Counted from the first letter of the stretch, positions 1-8,831 are shown. The stretch: DNA of 64,000 nucleotides from G963674685 sp963674685 (GCA_963674685.2 CAXXWT010000004.1:434001-498000); one strand, 5' to 3'. Notes: generated by a model from the letters alone, not told the origin. Numbers and translations are program-made.

Positions 1-61
1 GACCGCGTTGCAGAAGTCAGCAGAGGGCATAGTAGGCGATATCGCCGAAGGCCCGAACGGT

Positions 62-1468
62 ATGGAGCGGCAAGTAGAGACGAGGATTCTCATGGGCGGC
101 ATTTGTCGGAAAATCCAGTTGGAATTGGCCTTGGAAACGAAGGGTAGGGGTGAAGCCCCGATGGTCGTTTCCGAAGGGATCGAACCGTCCGTGGCGTCCC
201 CCGGCCCCGAAAGCCCGGCGTCAACCTCAAGTCTCATGGAGGAAGTGCTCGAACGGGAAAACCTGAAAGCAGCTTACAAACGGGTCAAGCGGAACAAAGG
301 CGGCCCCGGCGTGGACGGCGTGACAGTCGAAAGGCTGGCGGAACAGATCAACGTCCATTGGCCGAGGATCGGCGAGGAACTTCTCAAGGGGACCTACAAG
401 CCGGCGCCTGTAAAACGGGTTGAGATACCAAAGCCCAACGGCGGCGTCCGAAAACTGGGCGTGCCCACGGCGATGGATCGACTCATCCAGCAGGCGTTGC
501 TTCAAGTCCTTCAGGAACGCTGGGATCGGACGTTTTCGGACAACAGCTTCGGCTTTCGTCCCGGTCGATCGGCTCATCAGGCGGTGGCCAAGGCGCAAAG
601 CTACATCGCCAAAGGCTGCGGCTTCGTCGTGGACATCGATCTGGAGAAATTCTTCGATCGCGTGAACCACGACATGCTGATGGGGCGCATCGCCAAACGC
701 ATTTCCGACAAGCGCGTCCTCAAACTGATCCGCGCATTTCTCAATGCCGGCGTCATGGAAAACGGACTGGTCGGCCCAACGGCCGAAGGCACTCCGCAGG
801 GCGGTCCGCTTTCTCCGCTTTTGTCCAACATCGTGCTCGACGATCTCGACCGGGAGCTTGAAAAGCGCGGTCTGCCTTTCGTCCGTTATGCTGACGATTG
901 CAACATCTATGTTCGCAGCGAAAGGGCGGGGCGTCGCGTGATGGAAAGCGTTAGTCGCTTCATCGAACGCAAACTCAAGCTGAAGGTCAACGCATCCAAA
1001 AGCGCGGTGGACAGACCCGTGCGGCGCAAATTTCTCGGATTCAGCTTCACCAGTGGAGTAAACGCAAAACGGCGAATATCGCCGCAGGCGCTCGACCGCT
1101 TCAAGGAGCGAGTCCGTGATCTAACGCGCCGAACCCGAACGGTAAGTCTGAAAAAGATGATCGAAGACCTGAATCGCTTCCTCCGAGGATGGCTCGGGTA
1201 CTTCGGATTCTGCGAGACGCCTTCGGTGCTTGGTAAACTCGACAAATGGATCAGGCGACGGCTCCGATGCGTGGCCTGGAAGCAGTGGAAGCGAGGCAAA
1301 GTCCGCTTCAGGGAACTGAGAAAGCGCGGCGTGGGAAAGGACCTGGCGGCACAAACCGCAGGCAGTCCCCACGGACCGTGGCGTATCAGCATGAGCCCGG
1401 CGCTTAGCATCGCATTTAAAAACTGTTGCTTTCGCTCGCTCGACCTTATAGACCTGGACCCGAGGTAG
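62..1468 (+). CDS. ltrA: Group II intron reverse transcriptase/maturase
   Basis: Intron-encoded reverse transcriptase that helps splice the intron RNA and copies it during retrohoming. Seen: the N-terminal RT0/RT1 block NKGGPGVDGVTVE, the fingers motif SFGFRPGRSAHQA, VDIDLEKFFDRVNHD, GTPQGGPLSPLLSNI, and the catalytic YADD at bases 887-898. A maturase (X) domain follows, and the C-terminus ends in a GSPHGPWRIS block with no HNH endonuclease. The frame is open from a TTG at 8. ATG 62 is chosen here, but ATG 236, just before the first recognisable RT block, would give a 410-residue protein closer to the conserved core. The region before 236 may be intron RNA rather than protein. Confidence 0.9.
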   Translation: MERQVETRILMGGICRKIQLELALETKGRGEAPMVVSEGIEPSVASPGPESPASTSSLMEEVLERENLKAAYKRVKRNKGGPGVDGVTVERLAEQINVHWPRIGEELLKGTYKPAPVKRVEIPKPNGGVRKLGVPTAMDRLIQQALLQVLQERWDRTFSDNSFGFRPGRSAHQAVAKAQSYIAKGCGFVVDIDLEKFFDRVNHDMLMGRIAKRISDKRVLKLIRAFLNAGVMENGLVGPTAEGTPQGGPLSPLLSNIVLDDLDRELEKRGLPFVRYADDCNIYVRSERAGRRVMESVSRFIERKLKLKVNASKSAVDRPVRRKFLGFSFTSGVNAKRRISPQALDRFKERVRDLTRRTRTVSLKKMIEDLNRFLRGWLGYFGFCETPSVLGKLDKWIRRRLRCVAWKQWKRGKVRFRELRKRGVGKDLAAQTAGSPHGPWRISMSPALSIAFKNCCFRSLDLIDLDPR

Positions 1469-1484
1469 AATGCTGAACCAACCG

Positions 1485-1556
1485 AACCGCCGTGGTACGG
1501 ACCCGTATGCCCGGTGGTGTGACAGGGAAAGCCCGCGAGGGCTTACCTATGTCGAT
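1485..1556 (+). ncRNA. Group II intron domains V and VI
   Basis: ACCGCC and GGTGGT form the base of a hairpin whose upper stem GTACG/CGTAT is closed by GACC, matching the compact domain V shape. It is followed by AGG-GAAAGCCC-GCGA-GGGCTT-A-CCT, a domain VI hairpin with a single unpaired A at about 1545 that would be the lariat branch point. The segment starts 16 bases after the maturase stop codon, the usual arrangement. The fold was done by eye. Confidence 0.75.
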
Positions 1557-1562
1557 GGTTTT

Positions 1563-2873
1563 TTACAGGTCCAATACCGCCAGATATTCCTTGCGCCAGG
1601 TTTGCGGGAACATATCGAAGGGCGTCAGGGCGCGCAGCACGTATCCTTCTTTTGTCAGATCCCTGATATCGCGGCACAGAGAATCGAGCTGACAGGAAAC
1701 ATACACGATTCGGCCGGGAGCGATTTTCGAAACGGCCGCGCACACTTTCTCGCCCATGCCTTCCCTGGGAGGATCCGCTAACAGCTTGTCGATGCGCCGG
1801 CCCTCGCGGTGGATGTCGCGACAAGCCCGCAGGGCGGTCCGGTCGAGGTGTTCGATATTGTCCAGGCCGCCCTTTTGCGCGTTGGTTTTGGAATTTTCCC
1901 GGGCCGGGGCAAAGGATTCCACGGCAATCACGTTGCTTACGACGGGCGCAATCGGAATGGTGAAGTTGCCGATGCCCGAATACAGTTCCAGCACTACGTC
2001 GCGCTTTTGCGCTTTGAGCGAAGCCCTGACGTAGTCGATCAGGATGCGGTTCATTTCCGGATTGACCTGCGTGAAGGCTAAAGGACTATGCGCCAGTTTC
2101 CAGTCGCCCGCCGTCGTGAAAAATTTTGGAAAATCATTGACGGATTCAATCGACGCATTTTCCGGGTCGATGATCCAGCCGGCCGGGCTGCCGGATTTCG
2201 ATAATGCCGCCGATACAGGAATCGCCGCCACGAGGCCTTGCGTTTCGTCTAAAACAACGCGGACGCGTAAGTCCTCGCCCTTGGCAAGCTTCGATTTCGC
2301 CAGAGCCTGCCTGACGAAGGGCAGCGCCGCGGACAGAGCCGGTTTCATCACGGGGCACGAAACCGTTTCGGCGATTTTGCGGCTTTTCTTTTTTTTGAAA
2401 CCAAACTCGATTCCAGCGCCGACGGCGCGGACCGCCATATCCCCCCGGACGCGATAACCGTACGGAGCAGGGCAGGCCACGGTTTTTTCGAGGATATGCT
2501 CGAAAGAATCGTAATTGCCCAGGCGCTTCATGGCGTAGGCGGCCATTTCGTCGGATTGCTCAATTTGCGCCGCGTAGGAAAGGTGCTGCCAGTCGCAACC
2601 ACCGCATTCGTCGAAGATCGGGCAGGGCGGCGCCGCCCGATACGGCGAAGGCTTTATCAAGTCGATCAGCGTGGCGTTGACATACCGTTTGACGACGGAT
2701 TCGACGCGGACCCGCGCCAGATCGCCGGGCGCCGCCAGGGGCGCGAAAACGCTGGCCGCGCCGGATTTCATGCCCTCCGGCGTGCCTTTGCAGGCGCCGC
2801 CCGAGGTCATGGTCTCGAATTGCGTTTTGATGATGTCGCCTTTTTGAAAAGGCAAATCGGATTTTCTCGACAT
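1563..2873 (-). CDS. 23S rRNA/tRNA (uracil-5-)-methyltransferase, TrmA/RlmD family
   Basis: SAM-dependent enzyme that methylates C5 of a uridine in rRNA or tRNA. Seen, from the ATG start: an N-terminal TRAM-like region, a four-Cys cluster of the [4Fe-4S] type (CPIFDECGGC near residues 84-93, plus the Cys of ETVSCP near 173), the SAM-binding motif ELYSGIGNFT, the motif DPPREGM, and the catalytic-Cys block YVSCQLDSLCRD. The ORF is open to a TTG six codons upstream, but ATG 2873 is the likely start. It lies 26 bases downstream of pilT on the same strand and may be co-transcribed. Family members with the Fe-S cluster are usually RlmD (U1939) or RlmC-like; the target base cannot be decided here. 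Confidence 0.92.
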   Translation of the reverse strand: MSRKSDLPFQKGDIIKTQFETMTSGGACKGTPEGMKSGAASVFAPLAAPGDLARVRVESVVKRYVNATLIDLIKPSPYRAAPPCPIFDECGGCDWQHLSYAAQIEQSDEMAAYAMKRLGNYDSFEHILEKTVACPAPYGYRVRGDMAVRAVGAGIEFGFKKKKSRKIAETVSCPVMKPALSAALPFVRQALAKSKLAKGEDLRVRVVLDETQGLVAAIPVSAALSKSGSPAGWIIDPENASIESVNDFPKFFTTAGDWKLAHSPLAFTQVNPEMNRILIDYVRASLKAQKRDVVLELYSGIGNFTIPIAPVVSNVIAVESFAPARENSKTNAQKGGLDNIEHLDRTALRACRDIHREGRRIDKLLADPPREGMGEKVCAAVSKIAPGRIVYVSCQLDSLCRDIRDLTKEGYVLRALTPFDMFPQTWRKEYLAVLDL

Positions 2874-2899
2874 GAGTTTTATTCGCAGCAAGCCGGATT

Positions 2900-3994
2900 T
2901 TACATATTTTGTTGCAGGCCCACTTCCTGTTGCTCCTGCGGGGTCAGGTATCGGATGAATGCTTTCTTGTCCGCGGCGGCCAGGTAGGCGTCAAGGCCTT
3001 TGACCTTTTTTCTCTCGACCAGATCCGTGAGCGCCTGGTCCATAAGCTGCATTCCCAGGCTCTTGCTGGTCTGGATCAGCGATGGAATCTGAAATGATTT
3101 CTTTTCACGGATGATGTTCGCCAGCGCCGGTGTGGACATGAGGATTTCCATGGCGGCGCAGCGTCCCTTGCCGTCCGCCGTGGGCAACAGAACCTGCGCC
3201 ACGACGCCTTTAAGGGATTCGGAAAGCATGACGCGGATTTGCTCCTGCATATCCGAGGGGAAAGCGTCGATAATGCGGTCGACGGTTTTTACGGCGCTGT
3301 TCGTGTGCAGCGTGCCGAAGACCAGGTGACCGGTTTCCGCGGCGGATATGGCCAGGGAAATCGTTTCCAGATCGCGCATCTCGCCCACGAGGATGATATC
3401 CGGATCCTCGCGCAAAGCGGCCCTCAGCGCATCGCTGAAGGAACCGACGTTTTCGCCGATTTGTCTTTGGTTCACGAGCCCCTTTTTATTTTGGTGAACG
3501 AACTCGATGGGATCTTCAACGGTGAGGATGTGCTCGCGCCGGTTTTCGTTGATCTCGTTAATGATCGCCGCCAGCGTCGTCGATTTTCCTGAACCCGTCG
3601 GCCCCGTCACAACTACAAGCCCCTTTGTGAGTTTTGTGAAACCGTAAAGGGCTCTTGGCATTTTCAGATCCGCCATGGTCAATACTTTGTTGGGAATCTG
3701 GCGGGATACGATGCCGACGCCCTTTCGCTGCATGAAAGCATTGCAGCGGAATCTGGCCGTTTCTCCTAAAACGTATATAAAGTCCGCCTGATTCTTTTCC
3801 TCGAATTCCTTTCGCACGCGGTCGTTCATGATCTCCACGATGATTTTCATCAGGTCGTCATGAGCAAACGGCGGATGGTTGATGCTTTTCAATTCGCCAT
3901 TCACCCGCACCAAGGGCGGAGAACCGGTCGTCAGGTGCAAATCGCTCGCGTTGCTTTCGGTCACGAATTTGAAATATCGGTCAATAACCGGCAT
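2900..3994 (-). CDS. pilT: Type IV pilus retraction ATPase PilT
   Basis: Hexameric AAA-type motor that retracts type IV pili for twitching motility. The 364 residues match the family length. Seen: the N-terminal PAS-like region with SDLHLTTGSPPLVRVNGEL, Walker A GPTGSGKST (131-139), the Asp box ILTVEDPIEF, Walker B DPDIILVGEMRD, the His box HLVFGTLHT, and a C-terminal block IIREKKSFQIPSLIQT corresponding to the AIRNLIRE region typical of PilT rather than PilB. The next gene upstream on the same strand (22 bases away) encodes an MshEN/HEAT protein, which may regulate the motor. No other pilus genes are in the window. Confidence 0.96.
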   Translation of the reverse strand: MPVIDRYFKFVTESNASDLHLTTGSPPLVRVNGELKSINHPPFAHDDLMKIIVEIMNDRVRKEFEEKNQADFIYVLGETARFRCNAFMQRKGVGIVSRQIPNKVLTMADLKMPRALYGFTKLTKGLVVVTGPTGSGKSTTLAAIINEINENRREHILTVEDPIEFVHQNKKGLVNQRQIGENVGSFSDALRAALREDPDIILVGEMRDLETISLAISAAETGHLVFGTLHTNSAVKTVDRIIDAFPSDMQEQIRVMLSESLKGVVAQVLLPTADGKGRCAAMEILMSTPALANIIREKKSFQIPSLIQTSKSLGMQLMDQALTDLVERKKVKGLDAYLAAADKKAFIRYLTPQEQQEVGLQQNM

Positions 3995-4016
3995 GTTTTA
4001 CCTCGTCTATGAAAAG

Positions 4017-5024
4017 TCATTCACCTGATTCGGATTTGTTTAACCTGGTTTCGCTCAAACGCATGTCCACGCGCGCCAGAGAACTTCGGGCAATATCGAT
4101 CAACGGACGGACTTTCCTCAACTTGAAAAGCGGGAATACGAAAATGCGAAACAACGGGAACGACCAGCAAAACAGCATTAGCTTCAGGGCCGAGCGGGCT
4201 TTTTTCGTTCCCAGATCTCCCAAACCCTTCAGCGCCGCATGACGCAACTCGAAGTCCCTGTTGTAAGCGCTGACGATATGGCCGATGGACGTGAAGTTTT
4301 CCTGAAACTTCGTGGCGGGGATCAGGATACTCTCCGCTTCCGCGCCGCCGATCCTGCCGAGCGCCTTGACGACGTCGGTTCTCAACTTCGGCTCGGCGAG
4401 GAATATCTCCATGAGCTTGGAGTTGATTCCCCCGGCGTTGCGCTGTCCCAGTTCGGCTATGGCTTTTCCGATTCCATCCATTTCCAGATCGATCATCGAC
4501 ACGGGTTTTTCCATGATCTCTCTGATCAGCATGTCAAGATTCTGCTGTGTGGCGGTTTTGACCTTCGAAGCGGGATCATCGAGCATATTGGCGGCCATCT
4601 CATAGACGTCGTCTATGATAGCCGTGATTTCCTCGGCCATGCCCACGGCAAGCTGAACATTGCGCCGGGAAGCGTTCTGAACCGCCAGGACGGCTTCTTC
4701 CTTAAAGGGATCGTCCATAATGATCGTCAGTTCGTCCCCGAGCAGCAGGTAGGGTATCAGCGTGTACTTCTTCGCGATGTCGATAGGGACCTGCGCCACG
4801 GCGTTGAGATCCACCGACGAGGCGTTCACATGGATGAGAGGCATATCCAACTGCTGGGACAACGCCCAGACAATGTCCTCGGCCTTGATCACGCCCAGTT
4901 CTAGAAGCGCTTCACCGAAACGGCCTCCCATTTCCTTCTGCTTCGCCAGGGCTTGTTCGATCTGCTCTTCTGCGATGATTCCGGCATCCAAAAGAATTCT
5001 GCCAAGTTTGATCTTCTCAGCCAT
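4017..5024 (-). CDS. MshEN (GspE N-terminal) domain protein with HEAT-like repeats
   Basis: 335 residues with no ATPase motifs. The first ~140 residues look like the MshEN/GspEII_N domain: two tandem blocks, LGRILLDAGIIAEEQIEQAL and RFGEALLELGVIKAEDIVWA, match the [RK]LG...L...G(L/I)(L/I)....(L/I)..AL pattern, followed by PLIHV and a LIPYLLLGDELTIIMDDP block. Residues ~170-290 look helical and HEAT-like (KALGRIGGAEAESIL, ALKGLGDLGTKKARSALK). In other proteins MshEN binds cyclic-di-GMP; here that is inference. It lies directly upstream of pilT on the same strand, so a role in pilus control is plausible. The hydrophobic, basic C-terminus (LMLFCWSFPLFRIFVFPLFK) is unusual and may contact membrane. 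Confidence 0.75.
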   Translation of the reverse strand: MAEKIKLGRILLDAGIIAEEQIEQALAKQKEMGGRFGEALLELGVIKAEDIVWALSQQLDMPLIHVNASSVDLNAVAQVPIDIAKKYTLIPYLLLGDELTIIMDDPFKEEAVLAVQNASRRNVQLAVGMAEEITAIIDDVYEMAANMLDDPASKVKTATQQNLDMLIREIMEKPVSMIDLEMDGIGKAIAELGQRNAGGINSKLMEIFLAEPKLRTDVVKALGRIGGAEAESILIPATKFQENFTSIGHIVSAYNRDFELRHAALKGLGDLGTKKARSALKLMLFCWSFPLFRIFVFPLFKLRKVRPLIDIARSSLARVDMRLSETRLNKSESGE

Positions 5025-5164
5025 TTTTCCCCGCCAGTTTTGTTGTGATGAATTTAGAGCACTTCTATTTCATTAGCACAGGAAATCCACTGTGAAAACA
5101 TTAGTGATTGGTGTTTTACTATTTTTTAATGGTTGGTTTTGAAACTCAGGCTCCAGCAGCGGCC

Positions 5165-6406
5165 TTACGGTCCTTTCGAAACGACTTTGAGCGCCTCTTC
5201 CGCGGCGCAAAGAGCCTGATCGAGGTCGGCCTCGGTATGCCGCCAGGCGATGTAGCCGTGATGGAAAGGCTGCATGAAAACGCCGCGGCGGATCAGTTCG
5301 GTGTAAAAGGTCGTCCGCCGCCATTTGTGAGACTTGTCTTCCTTAGATGGAAACGTGACGAAGGGCATGGGCGGAATCCCGGAAACATGCGCGTCCGTCG
5401 AACTGTTTTCCGTAATGGCGCGCAGCCGGTTCAGAAAATCCTCGCCCCGCGTCCAGATGTCGTCGATCACCTTTTCCCGCTCCAGAATCTCGATGGTTTT
5501 CAGCGCCGCGATCATCTCCGAACTGTTGGGAAAATAAGTGCTGGAAATAAAGACCTCTTTTTCCGCCATGCGCATGACGTCGGTCTTGCCCACGACCGCG
5601 GCGATGGGATAGCCGTTGGCCATGGCTTTGCCCACAGTGGCCAGGTCGGGGGTCACGCCGTAACGCTCCTGCGCGCCGCCCAGGGCCGCCCGGAAGCCGG
5701 TGCGGATTTCATCGAAAATCAGCACGCATTCAAAGCGGTCGGCCAATTCGCGCACGCCCTGCAGATAGCCGGGCCCGGGCGCCTCGACGGGATGCGCCAG
5801 AGGATGGCCCACGGGCGTGACGATGATGCAGGCCACGTCGCCGTGCTGCTTCAAAAGCGCTTCCAGGGCGTCCAGATTGTTGTAGGGAAATTCGTGCGTG
5901 TCTTCGTAGAGCTTTTTCGGCACGCCGCCTTTGACCTCGACGCACCAGTCGTGCCAGCCGTGATAGCCGCAACGCAGAACTTTCAGCTTATTTGTAAAAG
6001 CGCGGGATATGCGCACCGCGCACGTTGTGGCGTCCGAGCCGGTCTTGACGATAATGCCCATTTCGCAGCATGGGATGACGCGGCGCAAAGTTTCCACGAG
6101 CCGGTTCTGGGATTCATGAACCAGGGAAAAGCAAAAACCGCTTTCGCGTATGTGATCGATCACCGCGTCGTCGATTTCCTTTTCGCAATGCCCCAAAATA
6201 ATCGGCCCGTAAGAGCAAAGCATGTCCACGTATTCGTTTCCGTCCACGTCGGTCACGCGTCCGCCCTTGCCCGAGGCGATGAAAACCGGATACTCGCCGG
6301 GCACGAAATTATAGGGCCGGCGTATTCCCAGCATTCCGCCGGGAATCAGTTCTTTCGCCTGCTGTAAAAGCGCATGGGATTTATCGAGCTTAAGAGTTTC
6401 AGACAT
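5165..6406 (-). CDS. Class III PLP-dependent aminotransferase (glutamate-1-semialdehyde aminotransferase-like)
   Basis: 413 residues of the fold-type I, class III aminotransferase family, closest by motif to HemL-like members. Seen: KTGSDATTCAVRISRAF, RCGYHGWHDW, the cofactor-binding Asp in FDEIRTGFR (D232), the Schiff-base Lys in TVGKAMANGYP (K260), and STYFPNSS near the phosphate-binding site. It is probably co-transcribed with the agmatinase-like gene 111 bases upstream. No haem-biosynthesis neighbours are present, so the substrate is left open; a 2-oxoglutarate- or pyruvate-linked amine aminotransferase is as likely as HemL. Confidence 0.85.
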   Translation of the reverse strand: MSETLKLDKSHALLQQAKELIPGGMLGIRRPYNFVPGEYPVFIASGKGGRVTDVDGNEYVDMLCSYGPIILGHCEKEIDDAVIDHIRESGFCFSLVHESQNRLVETLRRVIPCCEMGIIVKTGSDATTCAVRISRAFTNKLKVLRCGYHGWHDWCVEVKGGVPKKLYEDTHEFPYNNLDALEALLKQHGDVACIIVTPVGHPLAHPVEAPGPGYLQGVRELADRFECVLIFDEIRTGFRAALGGAQERYGVTPDLATVGKAMANGYPIAAVVGKTDVMRMAEKEVFISSTYFPNSSEMIAALKTIEILEREKVIDDIWTRGEDFLNRLRAITENSSTDAHVSGIPPMPFVTFPSKEDKSHKWRRTTFYTELIRRGVFMQPFHHGYIAWRHTEADLDQALCAAEEALKVVSKGP

Positions 6407-6517
6407 GCCGCGACTCCCGCGTAAAGCGTTTCACATCGTGAGATTTCTATACAACAAGCTTTCGGCTTTTGCCATGATTCGGCTTTGCGTTGTCGGCTTT
6501 GCGTAGGCCGCGCGGTT

Positions 6518-7414
6518 TTAAACGACCAGGCCGTCGATGCGCTGGATATGCTCGATGCATTGCTTCATGGCGATGAGCTTGAAGACAAGCCGTGCGGCGG
6601 CGAGGCTGGAATTCGGATCCTCCGGCCTTGGCGCCAGTCCCGTTACGGCGCAGGCGACCACGTCCTTGTCTTTGAAGACGACCTCCAGAAGATCCATCAT
6701 CTCCCGCCACGTGAAGCCTCCGGGTTCGGGCCTGCTCGCCGCGCGGATCACCGACCAGTCCATGCCATTGACGTCGATGCTCAAAAAAACCCTCTCGCCC
6801 ACGCTCTTTAACGAACGCTCGATATTGATGCGTCCCTTGTGAAAATCCTGCATGTAAACGACGTCAACGCCGTCCGCGCCGGCCCGCCGCGCTTCCCCCG
6901 CGCTGATGCTCCTTGCGCCCAGCAAAAGAACCGGCGCGCCGCGCTCGCGGATTCGCGTCATGACGCACGCGTCGTCAAGGGAGTTTCCGTTGTATTCATC
7001 ACGCAGATCTGCGTGGGCTCCAATATGCACACAGGACAATTCGGAATACGTGCGCCTGACGCCGGCAAATGCCCCGATGGTGACCGAGTGGCCGCCGCCG
7101 ATCGTCACCAGGAACCGGCTTTGCTCGATCCATCGGGCGGCTTCCGATTTGATTTTCGTCATGACCAGGGCCTGCTCATCGGAAACATCGATGAAAGGCA
7201 GCGTTGCGACGCCATCGAGGTGAATCTCCTGCTTAAACACTTCGTCATAGGGATCAAGGTTTTGCGACGCTTTGAAAATAGCCCGCGGTCCCCCGGCGGC
7301 GCCCGCCCCGCGGGATGATTCGCCGTAGGGGATGGGAAGAATAATCGTACCCGCCTGCCGAGGATCGCAAAATTCGGGCGGCAGGTTGAGAAATTGGGCG
7401 GATTCCCTATTCAT
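6518..7414 (-). CDS. Agmatinase/arginase-family protein with altered metal-site residues
   Basis: Ureohydrolase-fold protein of 298 residues. Seen: the opening IILPIPYGESSRGAGAAGGP, the first metal His in GGGHS (H109), and the two Asp-containing blocks. The usual DAHxD reads GAHAD (G132, H134, D136) and the usual DxD reads SIDVN (D214, N216), so two of the six Mn ligands of agmatinase are changed. Other residues (CVHIGAHADLR, RPEPGGFTW) remain family-like. The start is supported by GGAGGT eight bases upstream. The enzyme may have lost agmatine hydrolysis, bind one metal, or use another substrate. It precedes the class III aminotransferase, suggesting a shared amine or amino-acid pathway. Confidence 0.85.
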   Translation of the reverse strand: MNRESAQFLNLPPEFCDPRQAGTIILPIPYGESSRGAGAAGGPRAIFKASQNLDPYDEVFKQEIHLDGVATLPFIDVSDEQALVMTKIKSEAARWIEQSRFLVTIGGGHSVTIGAFAGVRRTYSELSCVHIGAHADLRDEYNGNSLDDACVMTRIRERGAPVLLLGARSISAGEARRAGADGVDVVYMQDFHKGRINIERSLKSVGERVFLSIDVNGMDWSVIRAASRPEPGGFTWREMMDLLEVVFKDKDVVACAVTGLAPRPEDPNSSLAAARLVFKLIAMKQCIEHIQRIDGLVV

Positions 7415-7574
7415 GGCGCATACCTCCGTGCATGACTGACTGCGGTAAATAAAAATTCATCTTGAGCCGCCCGATTATATCCGAAAGTCGCACGCGGAGG
7501 GAAGAAATAATTGGGTTTCGCGTAGACCTGCGTGTTTCCGGTCTCCGGTGATTTTTCAAAGCGCAAATTTCCTT

Positions 7575-7603
7575 TTGACACGCAGTGACAGGCATATTAA
7601 ATT
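7575..7603 (+). promoter_or_regulatory. Sigma-70-type promoter
   Basis: TTGACA, a 17-base spacer, then TAAATT, ending 28 bases before the ATG of the lipoprotein gene at 7632. The -35 is perfect and the -10 has four of six consensus bases. Read by eye only. Confidence 0.6.
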
Positions 7604-7631
7604 ATTCCCGTAACTTTTTAACGGGTGATCC

Positions 7632-8519
7632 ATGAAACGCATGATGATAGGAATAACGCTGTTGTTGATGTTGACAACGGCGCTGACCGGGTGTCCGCCG
7701 GATTCGGACATGGTCTACCTGGACAACGGCGTCATCAAGATCGGCGTGGACTTGAACAAGGGCGGGGCGATCACCTATCTGGCCGAGTACAACAACCAGG
7801 ACGTGAACCTGATCAACTCGTCGGATCTGGGCCGCATGATCCAGCAGTCATACTACTCCGGCCCGTGGCCCTACGGCGATCCGGATCCGGGTTGGGCGAA
7901 CTGGGGATGGAATCCCATCGGCGCCGGCGACTGCCACGGCAATCCTTCCGAAGTCGTCACGCACTCAAACGACGGAGCCACGCTCTACGTTCAATCAATC
8001 CCCATGCAGTGGGCCCTGGACAACGTGCCCTGTGAATGCGTTTTCGAAAAGTGGATCACCCTCGACGCCCACGCGGTGCACGTGCGCTTCAAATTGATCA
8101 ACGACCGTGCGGACACAACGGATTACGGCGCCAGTCACCAGGAACTGCCGGCGGTATACACGACGGATAAATTTTACAGGCTGTTCAGCTACACCGGCTC
8201 AAGGCCTTTCACAAACGGCGCCCTCACGCAGATTTCAAACAACGGCCCGCCCTGGGAATATTTCAACGGGACCGAGAAATGGGCGGCCCTCGTGGCCGAC
8301 AACGACTGGGGACTCGGCGTCTATACTCCGACGGCGCAGCAGTTCGTGGCCGGTTTTCACGGCACCCCCGGCTCCGGCGATCCGGAAGGCGGATCGACCG
8401 GCTACATCGCCCCGTTGCGCACCGAGAACATTCGCTACAACACGGTGTACGAATATGAGTCCTATTTCATCCTCGGCTACCTGAACGACATCCGCGCCTG
8501 GGTTTATCAACACAGGTAG
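7632..8519 (+). CDS. Lipoprotein of unknown function
   Basis: 295 residues. The N-terminus is a lipoprotein signal peptide with lipobox LTGC (Cys ~20), so the mature protein is probably membrane-anchored outside the cytoplasm. The rest is rich in Trp, Tyr, Asn and Gly (DNGVIKIGVDLNKGGAITYL, YYSGPWPYGD, LGWNP-like NWGWNPIGAGD, PAVYTTDKFYRLFSYTG), suggesting a beta-sandwich fold such as those in carbohydrate-active or adhesion proteins. No catalytic motif is recognised. A good promoter lies just upstream and the gene appears monocistronic. Confidence 0.8.
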   Translation: MKRMMIGITLLLMLTTALTGCPPDSDMVYLDNGVIKIGVDLNKGGAITYLAEYNNQDVNLINSSDLGRMIQQSYYSGPWPYGDPDPGWANWGWNPIGAGDCHGNPSEVVTHSNDGATLYVQSIPMQWALDNVPCECVFEKWITLDAHAVHVRFKLINDRADTTDYGASHQELPAVYTTDKFYRLFSYTGSRPFTNGALTQISNNGPPWEYFNGTEKWAALVADNDWGLGVYTPTAQQFVAGFHGTPGSGDPEGGSTGYIAPLRTENIRYNTVYEYESYFILGYLNDIRAWVYQHR

Positions 8520-8555
8520 GAAATTGCGCCCGACTCAATTTCTAAATGATGACAC

Positions 8556-8722
8556 GGAGCTACCCACGAAGTTACGTTATCGGCACGGGACACATCAGCC
8601 GCGCACGAAGTCACGTCATTGGCGCAGGACACGGGGCTACCCACGAAGTTACGTTATTGGCGCAGGACACGGGGCTACCCACGAAGTTACGTTATTGGCA
8701 CAGGAAACAGAGCCGCGCACGG
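8556..8722 (+). repeat. 38-bp direct tandem repeat, about 4.4 copies
   Basis: Units start at about 8556, 8594, 8633 and 8671, and a decayed fifth at 8709. Units 1, 3, 4 share GGGGCTACCCACGAAGTTAC followed by GTTATTGGCGCAGGACAC with a few changes; unit 2 is 39 bases and more divergent. There is no spacer between units, so it is not a CRISPR. It lies 110 bases before the RAYT-like gene. ORFs across it are repeat artefacts. Confidence 0.85.
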
Positions 8723-8831
8723 CAAATCGCCGCCAGGCGATGAGTAAGCGGGTAAACATCGGTTCAGCAATAAGTTGTTCATTTAAATTGGTTCGTCTAA
8801 AATGTAGGCAACTAAAGGTTGCAAATTCATC

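Larger units (their letters stand above)
1..1556 (+). mobile_element. Group II intron, 3' portion (5' end outside window)
   Basis: The segment holds a reverse transcriptase/maturase ORF followed directly by sequence that folds as group II intron domains V and VI. The 3' end is placed at about 1556, after the GTCGAT that follows domain VI. The 5' ribozyme domains lie before the window start, so length and 5' exon cannot be given. The 3' junction is about 7 bases from the stop codon of the convergent methyltransferase gene, so insertion probably spared that gene. The intron-encoded protein shows no HNH endonuclease domain, as in endonuclease-less bacterial lineages. The class was not determined. 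Confidence 0.85.

Noticed and set aside
5108..6367. 419-codon plus-strand ORF
   Set aside because: It is the antisense of the class III aminotransferase, whose motifs are clear on the minus strand.
8556..8722. Possible CRISPR array
   Set aside because: The 38-bp units are head-to-tail with no spacers, and there are no cas genes.
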